From JAGFIY01 sp964499285 (lineage in GTDB: Bacteria; Bacteroidota; Ignavibacteria; Ignavibacteriales; Melioribacteraceae), in NCBI GenBank assembly GCA_964499285.1, contig CAZCLA010000029.1, positions 1 through 38,078 of the forward strand: DNA of 38,078 nt, written 5' to 3'. The notes under the pieces are model-generated. The model was not told where the DNA came from. It saw only the letters and a program-made list of their open reading frames with translations, and did not search any database. Of the stretch, positions 7,364-13,791 are shown piece by piece (the first letter of the stretch is position 1; every line of letters starts with the position of its first letter). A program made the position numbers and the translations under genes.

Positions 7364-8512
7364 ATGCGAAGATATTTATTTGATCAAATACTCAAAGATT
7401 TAGCAAAAAAAATGGTGTTTATCACGGGTCCAAGGCAGGTTGGAAAGACTTATTTATCCAAGCAAATAATGACCCAATACGATAAACCACAGTATCTAAA
7501 CTATGATAATTTTACTGATAGAAAAATTATCATAGAGCAAACCTGGATTCAAAACTCAGACCTACTGGTTTTTGATGAAATTCATAAAATGAAAGACTGG
7601 AAAAATTACTTAAAAGGAGTATTTGATACCAAATACAATAACCAGTCAATACTTGTAACAGGCAGTGCAAGATTAAACACTTTTAGACAAACAGGAGATT
7701 CTTTAGCCGGGAGATACTTTCATCATCGTTTAAATCCTCTATCAGTTCGAGAACTAATTGACTCTGTAAATCCATATGAAGCAGTAAATCTTCTAAATGA
7801 ATTTGGCGGTTTTCCCGAACCACTACTTCAAAGTCTACAGTTATCTAAAGAAGAAGCTTTAGCTGAATCTACCCGATGGAAAAATCAATACTACACGGAT
7901 CTGATTAGAGAGGATATTTTTGAATTTAGTCGAATAACAGAACTTAATGTAATGAAAACTCTTCTCGAAATTTTGCGCACAAAAGTTGGCTCTCCGTTAT
8001 CATTGAATTCCATCGCTCAAGATTTACAGGCTTCTCCCAATACAATAAAAAAGTACATCAATATTTTAGATAGTCTGTATATAATATTTCAGGTTCGCCC
8101 TTTCCACAAAAACATAGCACGTTCTATATTAAAAGAACCCAAAATATACTTTTATGATAGTTCGTATGTAAAAGCGGATGAAGGTATTGTCTTCGAGAAT
8201 ACCGTAGCTGTTTCTTTATTAAAACACACTCAATTTTTGCAGGACTCTTTGGGGGAAAATTCTTATTTGCATTACCTAAGAACCAAGGATGATAGAGAAA
8301 TAGATTTTGTACTGAGTGAAAATGAAAAACCGCAAAAGTTTATAGAAGTGAAATTAAGTGACAAACAAATTACTCCTTCTCTTAAATATTTTTCAACCCG
8401 TTATCCCGATGTCGAATCAATCCAATTAGTACATAACTTAAAGCAAGAGGAAGAAAGAGATTCGATAAAACTGTTAAATGCATCGCGTTGGCTTGCAGGA
8501 CTAAATGCATAA
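7364..8512 (+). CDS. AAA-family ATPase with C-terminal DUF4143 domain
   Basis: A 382-residue cytoplasmic protein. The N-terminal AAA_14-type ATPase has Walker A GPRQVGKT (residues 22-29), Walker B LLVFDEIH (about 67-74) and a TGSAR sensor. A winged-helix-like middle part follows (NSIAQDLQASPNTIKKYINIL), and the C-terminal DUF4143 region carries a nuclease-like REIDFVL...FIEVKLS pattern. Such genes are abundant and patchily distributed in bacteria and archaea; their biological role is not established, though they are often accessory or mobile. The N-terminus (RRYLFDQI) matches the usual start of the family. No Shine-Dalgarno is visible before the ATG. The gene stands alone, convergent with the dnaE C-half and preceded by the 36-nt palindrome. 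Confidence 0.88.
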   Translation: MRRYLFDQILKDLAKKMVFITGPRQVGKTYLSKQIMTQYDKPQYLNYDNFTDRKIIIEQTWIQNSDLLVFDEIHKMKDWKNYLKGVFDTKYNNQSILVTGSARLNTFRQTGDSLAGRYFHHRLNPLSVRELIDSVNPYEAVNLLNEFGGFPEPLLQSLQLSKEEALAESTRWKNQYYTDLIREDIFEFSRITELNVMKTLLEILRTKVGSPLSLNSIAQDLQASPNTIKKYINILDSLYIIFQVRPFHKNIARSILKEPKIYFYDSSYVKADEGIVFENTVAVSLLKHTQFLQDSLGENSYLHYLRTKDDREIDFVLSENEKPQKFIEVKLSDKQITPSLKYFSTRYPDVESIQLVHNLKQEEERDSIKLLNASRWLAGLNA

Positions 8513-8535
8513 GCATAATCGAATAAGTGCGTTGT

Positions 8536-10230
8536 CTATACATAAGCCTTTCTCAACTTCTCCTTTCCCAAAGAATTAACAAGATGTACTTCATCGGGAA
8601 TTAATTCTTTTTCCGCATCACCGAAGAAGTCTTTGCTCGTTCTATCTTTCTGTGTTATCGACTGAGCCTTGACTGCAGAGAGTACAGCCATTCTTTCAAC
8701 AATAATATTGTTGCCGCTTTCTGCATCTACTTTCCCTTCAACCAAATAGGGTCCCATTGAAATTGTAAGCTCAGCATATTTGCGATATGCTTCGGGAAAA
8801 ATGACTGCTTCGAATGTTTCAGTTTTATCTTCAAGCGAAAGAAATTTCATTATTCCCCCCTTGCTTGTAACTACCCGCTTCGAAGCCATATACCACCCGA
8901 TCATTTTAATTTTTTTGTTGTGATACTTATTCATATCCGCAGCTTTAATAATATCTTTACGATTAATTTGATTGAAGAAATCAAGCGGATGCCGTGACAC
9001 CATATAACCGAACGCTTCATATTCGTTGTAGCAGACTTCTTCAATATCGAATTCTCTATCGGTTGCAACTTCCTTTTCAAGTTTACTTGTTGTGTTCGCG
9101 AAGAGATTCATATTTTCATCTTCGACGAGTTTTTTGTTGTAGAAATAAATATCGAGTAAGCGTAAAAGTGTGGGGCGCGTCTGCTTAAACGAATCCAGCG
9201 CACCGCATTTGATTAACCGTTCAACACTTTCAAATCCTAGATGAACCCGCGAAAGAAAATTTGCAAGTGATTTAAACAGCCCGTTCTTCTTCCGTTCTTC
9301 AATAATTTTATCGGCACTATCTTTTTCAAAATTTTTTATTGCAACAAAACCAATTCTAACTTCGTTATCTTTTCCGGTGTATTCGTATTCACTTTTGTTT
9401 ATACACGGAAGCAAAACTTTCAGATCGAGCCGTTTACATTCGCCGATGTAAACCGCGGATGAATAATACCCGCCGCCATTACTGAGCACGCCCGCCATAA
9501 ATTCCGCCGGATAATATGTTTTCAAATACGCAACTTGATACGACAACACGGCAAACGATGCACTGTGTGCTTTGCAGAATGCATACCCCGCAAACGATTC
9601 AATCTGATGCCAAAGTTCGTTCGCGATACTTGGAGAATAACCTCTCTCATTGCAGCACACAAAAAATTTCTCTTGAATCAACTGCATTGCTTTGTGCGAA
9701 CGCATCTTTCCGCTCATTGCCCGGCGGAGCAAATCGGATTCTTCGAGTGTGAGTCCGACAACGTGATGCGCAACTTTAATCACATCTTCCTGGTAAATCA
9801 TCACGCCGTAAGTTTCGCCGAGATATTTTTCCATTTCAGAAACAAGATACTTTCGCCGCGAAGGATCTTTGTGCCGCTCGATAAACTCCTTCATCATTCC
9901 GCTTTCGGCAACGCCGGGACGAATAACCGAACTTGCCGCGGTGAGCATTTCAAAACTATCGCAGTCGAGTCGTTTGAGAAGCGAACGCATTCCGGGGCTT
10001 TCGATATAAAAACAGCCGATCGTCCGCCCTGTCCGGATTAAGTCATTTGTCTTTTCATCGGTGAAAACTTTATCGTAATCAAACATATTGAAACCGGTTT
10101 GCTGAATTATTTTCGGAATCCGGTCGAATATTTTTCCAAAATTATCCGAATTCGGCAGTTTATAATCCGACATTTCAAGCAAAACGGGCTTGCTCTTTTC
10201 AGGCGATTTGTTGATATTTATAGTGAACAT
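8536..10230 (-). CDS. dnaE: DnaE-type DNA polymerase III alpha, C-terminal half (fingers, clamp-binding, OB)
   Basis: A 564-residue C-terminal half of a C-family polymerase. It begins inside the family at FTDEKTNDLI and continues through GCFYIESPGMR (about residues 73-82) and the fingers motif AFCKAHSASFAVLSYQVAYL (about 211-240). A helix-hairpin-helix region (about 315-347), a possible clamp motif NMNLF (about 371-376) and an OB fold (KIKMIGWYMASKRVV, about 436 onward) follow. It lacks the PHP domain and the catalytic aspartates, which are in the separate gene at 12061-13722. About 50 residues before the family homology are unlike DnaE and could form an interaction segment. The start at 10230 is chosen because longer frames (to 10374) read through a palindromic repeat and through the promoter. 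It is divergent from dinB. Confidence 0.88.
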   Translation of the reverse strand: MFTININKSPEKSKPVLLEMSDYKLPNSDNFGKIFDRIPKIIQQTGFNMFDYDKVFTDEKTNDLIRTGRTIGCFYIESPGMRSLLKRLDCDSFEMLTAASSVIRPGVAESGMMKEFIERHKDPSRRKYLVSEMEKYLGETYGVMIYQEDVIKVAHHVVGLTLEESDLLRRAMSGKMRSHKAMQLIQEKFFVCCNERGYSPSIANELWHQIESFAGYAFCKAHSASFAVLSYQVAYLKTYYPAEFMAGVLSNGGGYYSSAVYIGECKRLDLKVLLPCINKSEYEYTGKDNEVRIGFVAIKNFEKDSADKIIEERKKNGLFKSLANFLSRVHLGFESVERLIKCGALDSFKQTRPTLLRLLDIYFYNKKLVEDENMNLFANTTSKLEKEVATDREFDIEEVCYNEYEAFGYMVSRHPLDFFNQINRKDIIKAADMNKYHNKKIKMIGWYMASKRVVTSKGGIMKFLSLEDKTETFEAVIFPEAYRKYAELTISMGPYLVEGKVDAESGNNIIVERMAVLSAVKAQSITQKDRTSKDFFGDAEKELIPDEVHLVNSLGKEKLRKAYV

Positions 10231-10239
10231 TTGAACACT

Positions 10240-10268
10240 ATTATACGAAGTGATTTTAAATGTGTCAA
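10240..10268 (-). promoter_or_regulatory. Consensus sigma70-type promoter of the dnaE C-half
   Basis: On the minus strand, TTGACA (10268-10263) and TATAAT (10245-10240) are both perfect consensus hexamers with the ideal 17-base spacer. Initiation would be expected near 10233, only a few bases before the ATG at 10230, so the message would be nearly leaderless. TTGACAC and GTGTTCAA at the two ends form an imperfect dyad that might be an operator; no recognised LexA box was found. Confidence 0.7.
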
Positions 10269-10332
10269 GAAGAAAAAAGGGAAATTTTTGAGTGAAAAGA
10301 GGGAAAAATGGGAGATTGGGTCTCATAATGTC

Positions 10333-10353
10333 ATTCCGGCCTTGAGCCGGAAT
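10333..10353. repeat. REP-type hairpin
   Basis: ATTCCGGC (10333-10340) and GCCGGAAT (10346-10353) are perfect arms with a CTTGA loop, in the context GTCATTCCGGCC...GGAATCTCG. This is the general form of a very widespread bacterial intergenic palindrome. It lies between the dnaE C-half promoter and the composite repeat. Confidence 0.7.
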
Positions 10354-10386
10354 CTCGCCCAAAGTATTCTGCAAAATTTAAGATGA

Positions 10387-10438
10387 GGTTCACGCAAAGA
10401 GCGCAAAGATTTTCGCGAAGCTCGCGGAGAAAAATATT
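10387..10438. repeat. Low-complexity intergenic repeat remnant
   Basis: TTCACGCAAAGAGCGCAAAG and a following CGCGAAGCTCGCGGAG stretch resemble a degenerate repeat seen between genes in many genomes. TTCGCGAAGCTCGCGGA contains a short CGCGA/TCGCG inverted pair. No coding potential is seen. Confidence 0.35.
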
Positions 10439-10439
10439 G

Positions 10440-10573
10440 CCGTAGGTTTTAACCGACGGGCTGAAATTATACCCAAATAACTTTAGGACTTTAGTCCCAT
10501 CCAATCTGAGAATGGGCTAAAGCCCTCTTTACTTTTTATATCTATTTCCCCGTCCGCTAAAGCGGACGGCAAT
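10440..10573. repeat. Composite four-hairpin repeat, copy A (upstream of dinB)
   Basis: Four successive palindromes are present: CCGTAGGTT-TT-AACCGACGG (10440-10459, one mismatch), GGACT-TT-AGTCC (10486-10497), GGGCT-AA-AGCCC (10514-10525) and CCGTCCGCTAAAGCGGACGG (10550-10569). They are followed by CAAT and the dinB ATG at 10581. The same four hairpins in the same order form copy B at 11754-12043. The element makes up the whole leader of dinB. Confidence 0.85.
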
Positions 10574-10580
10574 TACCATT

Positions 10581-11729
10581 ATGAAAACAATATTTCACTT
10601 AGATATGGACGCGTTTTTTGTTTCGGTTGAACGAAACTTAGATCCCTCACTCGAGGGGAAGCCGGTCATTGTAGGCGGCAATCCCAAGGGGGGGCGCGGA
10701 GTTGTGGCAGCGTGCAGTTACGAAGCGCGTGAGTACGGTCTCCATTCCGCGATGCCGATAAAAACCGCTTACCGATTATGTCCGCACGGAGAATATATCC
10801 GCGGACACGGGAAAGAATACAGCCGCTATTCGAAAGCAGTAAAGAGAATTTTAGAAAAATATTTCCCGACTGTCGAACGCGCCTCAATCGATGAATTCTA
10901 TCTTGATTTTACCGGATGCGAAAAAATGTACGGTCACCCAAAAGAGTTTGCAAAAAAAGTGCAGGATGAAATTTGGTATTCGCTTCATCTTCCTTGCTCA
11001 ATCGGAATTTCGAGCAACAAATCGATTTCAAAAATTGCATCCGATTACAGAAAACCGAAAGGAATAACATTCGTGCCGCACGGAAAGGAGAAAGAATTTC
11101 TCGCACCATTGCCGATTGAAAAAGTGCCGGGCATCGGCAAAGCTACATTCCCGATACTTCGTGCGCGCGGATTCAAAACCGTCGGCGATATTGCAAACGC
11201 ATCGCAGGATTATCTTGCTACACTCCTCGGTAAGTCGGGTATTCATCTTTGGGAAAAAGCGAACGGCGAAGGGAGCACACATTTTTCAACCGAGCACGAA
11301 CGTAAAAGTATTTCGAAAGAAAGAACGTTCGGCGAAGATATAGTCAACAAAGAAAAAATCGAATCAATTTTGTTCGGACTTGTCGAAGAAGCGTGTCAGC
11401 TTTTGCGAAATGAAAATTGGCAGACATCAACAGTTTCGATAAAACTCCGTTACTCCGATTTTGTAACATGGACTCGTTCAAAATCACTACAGCCGACAGA
11501 CGATGATAAAACAGTTTATGACGTAGCAGTCGATCTTTTTCGTAAAGCTTATACGCGGCGTGTCGGAGTTCGGTTAATCGGAATTCATCTCGGTAAACTT
11601 GAACACTTTACCGAGCAGGGTTTACTTTTCGAAGACGAAGAAACAATAAGAAAAAGAATGGTTAGAGCGGTAATGAAAATCCGCGACAAGTTTGGTTTTG
11701 ATGTGATTCATATGGGGAAGAACGAGTAA
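10581..11729 (+). CDS. dinB: DNA polymerase IV (Y family)
   Basis: A 382-residue Y-family translesion polymerase. The catalytic acidic residues are visible as Asp8 in HLDMDAFF and Asp104-Glu105 in SIDEFYLDF; Phe13 is the steric-gate position. A helix-hairpin-helix region (KVPGIGKAT) and a little-finger domain follow. QGLLF near residue 350 is a good beta-clamp binding motif, so this is an active clamp-dependent DinB type rather than a catalytically dead ImuB. Enzymes of this family copy damaged templates with low fidelity. No ribosome-binding site is visible, because the hairpin repeat runs to within 11 bases of the ATG. The gene lies between the two halves of dnaE, which suggests a mutasome-like cassette. 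Confidence 0.95.
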   Translation: MKTIFHLDMDAFFVSVERNLDPSLEGKPVIVGGNPKGGRGVVAACSYEAREYGLHSAMPIKTAYRLCPHGEYIRGHGKEYSRYSKAVKRILEKYFPTVERASIDEFYLDFTGCEKMYGHPKEFAKKVQDEIWYSLHLPCSIGISSNKSISKIASDYRKPKGITFVPHGKEKEFLAPLPIEKVPGIGKATFPILRARGFKTVGDIANASQDYLATLLGKSGIHLWEKANGEGSTHFSTEHERKSISKERTFGEDIVNKEKIESILFGLVEEACQLLRNENWQTSTVSIKLRYSDFVTWTRSKSLQPTDDDKTVYDVAVDLFRKAYTRRVGVRLIGIHLGKLEHFTEQGLLFEDEETIRKRMVRAVMKIRDKFGFDVIHMGKNE

Positions 11730-11753
11730 GCAGTTTTATAATTAAGATAATTA

Positions 11754-12043
11754 CCGTTGGTTTTAACCAACGGACTTGAAATTATTTCAGACAAACTTGG
11801 GACTTTAGTCCCACTGCTTCTCTCGATGGGGCTAAAGCCCATTTTGCTATTTTCACCAATTTATCCGCCCGCTAAAGCGGNNNNNNNNNNNNNNNNNNNN
11901 NNNNNNNNNNNNNNNNNNNNNNNNNNNNNNNNNNNNNNNNNNNNNNNNNNNNNNNNNNNNNNNNNNNNNNNNNNNNNNNNATGGGGCTAAAGCCCATTTT
12001 GCTATTTTCACCAATTTATCCGCCCGCTAAAGCGGACGGCAAT
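11754..12043. repeat. Composite four-hairpin repeat, copy B (upstream of the dnaE N-half), broken by assembly gap
   Basis: The hairpins are CCGTTGGTT-TT-AACCAACGG (11754-11773), GGGACT-TT-AGTCCC (11799-11812), GGGCT-AA-AGCCC (11829-11840, repeated right of the gap at 11984-11995) and CCGCCCGCTAAAGCGGACGG (12020-12039, one mismatch). It is followed by CAAT and, 17 bases later, the ATG of the dnaE N-half. Order and orientation are the same as copy A, so dinB lies between direct repeats. Confidence 0.85.
11881..11980. other. Assembly gap of 100 N flanked by an exact 55-nt duplication
   Basis: Exactly 100 N. The 55 bases to its left (11826-11880) and the 55 bases to its right (11981-12035) are identical and abut the N run on both sides. 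This is the signature of two contigs that overlap by one k-mer in a de Bruijn assembly and were joined with a placeholder gap. The true sequence may have no gap and only one copy of these 55 bases. Confidence 0.95.
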
Positions 12044-12060
12044 TTTCCCTATAGAGTAAT

Positions 12061-13722
12061 ATGATAACACTACACGCACATTCCAATTACTCTTTGCTTG
12101 AGGGAACGATTCCCATCGAAGAGCTTATTTCTTTCGCGAAGAAAGACGGGAACCGTTACGTTGTTTTGACCGACACTAATGCAATGTACGGACTAATTCA
12201 GTTCGCAAAAATTGCACAGGAAGAAAATCTCAAACCGATACTCGGTGCATTGATTGATGACCCAGAGGACAAGAATTTATCCGCTATCTTTCTCGCAAAA
12301 AACAATACCGGCTATTCGCATCTCTGTAAAATTATAACAACACGAAAGTTGAAAGAAGATTTCCGCTTAACTGATTTATTCAAAGAACCGTTGAACAATC
12401 TTTTTGTTATCACTTCATCTCTCGAACTTTTAAAGAAAATAAAAATCACTCCGGCAATTAGTGATAATTTATTTGTTGAATTGATCATCACGGAAAAGCA
12501 GAAAAGAAAAACACGAGAACTTTACGATTATGCAAAAGCAAAGAAGCTACAGATAGTTGCAGCACACCCGGCTTACTTTTTGCGCAAAGAAGATTTTCTT
12601 TTACATAAAACCGTTACCGCAATTCGGTTGAACACTACTTTAGAGAATCTTGACAAAAAAGATTTAGTTGACGAAGAGTTTTACTTAAAAACAAAGGACG
12701 AACTAAAACAAGAGTGGCGAGCACTTCCCGAAGCTTTGTGGAACGCCGAGCGAATTGCACAGAACTGCAATGTTGATTTGGAGTTCGAGAAACATAAATT
12801 TCCCGTTTTCTCACTTCCTTCAGGCGAAACAGCGTTTTCATATTTGTGGAAGATCGCCTTTCACGGATTGGAAAAAAGATACAAACCGATAACCGATCAA
12901 GCCGTAAAGCGTTTGCAGTATGAATTGGAAGTTATTGACGAAATGGGTTTCTGTGATTACTTTTTAATTGTTTGGGATATTATCCGTGAAGCAAAGAACC
13001 GGGGGATGCTCCACATCGGGCGCGGCTCTGCAGCAAACAGTTTGGTTTCTTACTGTCTCGGATTTACTGAGGTCGATCCGATTAAACATAACTTTTACTT
13101 CGAGAGATTTTTAAATCGCGGGCGTATCTCGCCGCCGGACGTCGATCTGGATTTTTCTTGGAAGGAACGAGACGAAATAATTAAATATGTTTTTGATAAA
13201 TACGGTTACGACCACGTCGCAATGATTTCGACAACCGTTACCTTCCGTGCACGTTCAGCTTTTCGTGAGGTTGCAAAAGCGTTCGGTATCTCTCAATCTG
13301 AAATATCCACTTACAGCAAATTTATTCCGTGGACGAGTGCGAAAAATCTTGGCTCCCTTTCCGAGAAATTTCCGGAATCAAAGTCACTTAATTTTGAAAG
13401 TGAACCGTGGAAATCAATTGTAAAAATCGCGGCGCAGCTTTCACGTTTTCCAAGACACTTAAGTATTCATCCCTCGGGGATTGTAATTACAAAGGAGCCG
13501 ATCACAAATTATCTGGCGTTGGAGTTTGCGAAAAACAAGGGACTTGGATTAATTGTAACACAACCGGATATGTACCCAATTGAAGATTATGGTCTTATAA
13601 AAGTGGATTTATTAAGTCAGCGCTCGCTCGGTGTTTTTAAGGATGCAATGAGTAAAATAAATAATGATTATAATTCGCAAGGGGTAAAAGTAGTTGACAT
13701 CAGAGATTTCAATCGATTATAA
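12061..13722 (+). CDS. dnaE: DnaE-type DNA polymerase III alpha, N-terminal half (PHP, palm, thumb)
   Basis: A 553-residue N-terminal half of a C-family polymerase. The PHP domain begins ITLHAHSNYSLLEG, but usual metal ligands are replaced (Thr39 in LTDTNAMYG where His is typical; Leu64 in ILGALID where Glu is typical), so PHP exonuclease activity is unlikely. The polymerase active site is intact: PPDVDLDF with Asp360 and Asp362, and KVDLL with Asp516. HIGRGSAANSLVSYCLG is the conserved nucleotide-handling motif. The protein stops with tandem TAA codons just after the palm, at DIRDFNRL, where intact relatives continue into the fingers encoded at 8536-10230. No intein motif is seen at the end. 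The short DnaE2/ImuC-like error-prone class is the likely origin. A terminator follows. Confidence 0.88.
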   Translation: MITLHAHSNYSLLEGTIPIEELISFAKKDGNRYVVLTDTNAMYGLIQFAKIAQEENLKPILGALIDDPEDKNLSAIFLAKNNTGYSHLCKIITTRKLKEDFRLTDLFKEPLNNLFVITSSLELLKKIKITPAISDNLFVELIITEKQKRKTRELYDYAKAKKLQIVAAHPAYFLRKEDFLLHKTVTAIRLNTTLENLDKKDLVDEEFYLKTKDELKQEWRALPEALWNAERIAQNCNVDLEFEKHKFPVFSLPSGETAFSYLWKIAFHGLEKRYKPITDQAVKRLQYELEVIDEMGFCDYFLIVWDIIREAKNRGMLHIGRGSAANSLVSYCLGFTEVDPIKHNFYFERFLNRGRISPPDVDLDFSWKERDEIIKYVFDKYGYDHVAMISTTVTFRARSAFREVAKAFGISQSEISTYSKFIPWTSAKNLGSLSEKFPESKSLNFESEPWKSIVKIAAQLSRFPRHLSIHPSGIVITKEPITNYLALEFAKNKGLGLIVTQPDMYPIEDYGLIKVDLLSQRSLGVFKDAMSKINNDYNSQGVKVVDIRDFNRL

Positions 13723-13744
13723 TAACTGTAGATTTAAAACAAAA

Positions 13745-13775
13745 AAGTCCGGTATAACCGGACTTAGTTATTTAA
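13745..13775. terminator. Terminator between converging dnaE N-half and ppiD
   Basis: AAGTCCGGT (13745-13753) and ACCGGACTT (13757-13765) form a perfect 9-bp stem with an ATA loop. A-rich sequence lies on the left and a T-containing tail on the right. It sits between two converging genes and probably serves both. Its architecture matches the terminator at 2221-2248. Confidence 0.75.
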
Positions 13776-13791
13776 CAATTTCTAAAAAGTC

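Noticed and set aside
7137..7403. Open frame of 88 codons upstream of the DUF4143 ATPase
   Set aside because: It runs through palindromic and low-complexity repeat sequence, crosses the 36-nt palindrome and overlaps the ATPase start; no protein-like features.
9535..10041. Long open frames antisense to the dnaE C-half
   Set aside because: Shadow frames of a well-supported gene, with no family features.
10231..10374. Longer N-terminus for the dnaE C-half (ATG at 10374)
   Set aside because: The extra 48 codons translate a REP-type hairpin and the consensus promoter; they are not DnaE-like.
11881..11980. The dnaE split as a direct artefact of the scaffold gap
   Set aside because: The break points (end of N-half at 13722, start of C-half at 10230) are 1.7 kb from the gap and lie inside continuous sequence. 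Only the linkage of dinB and the N-half is affected.
10440..12043. CRISPR array
   Set aside because: The repeats are different hairpins in series, not one repeated unit with unique spacers, and there are no cas genes.
10230..13722. Split intein at the dnaE break
   Set aside because: No intein N-terminal Cys block at the end of the N-half and no C-terminal His-Asn plus Cys/Ser at the start of the C-half.
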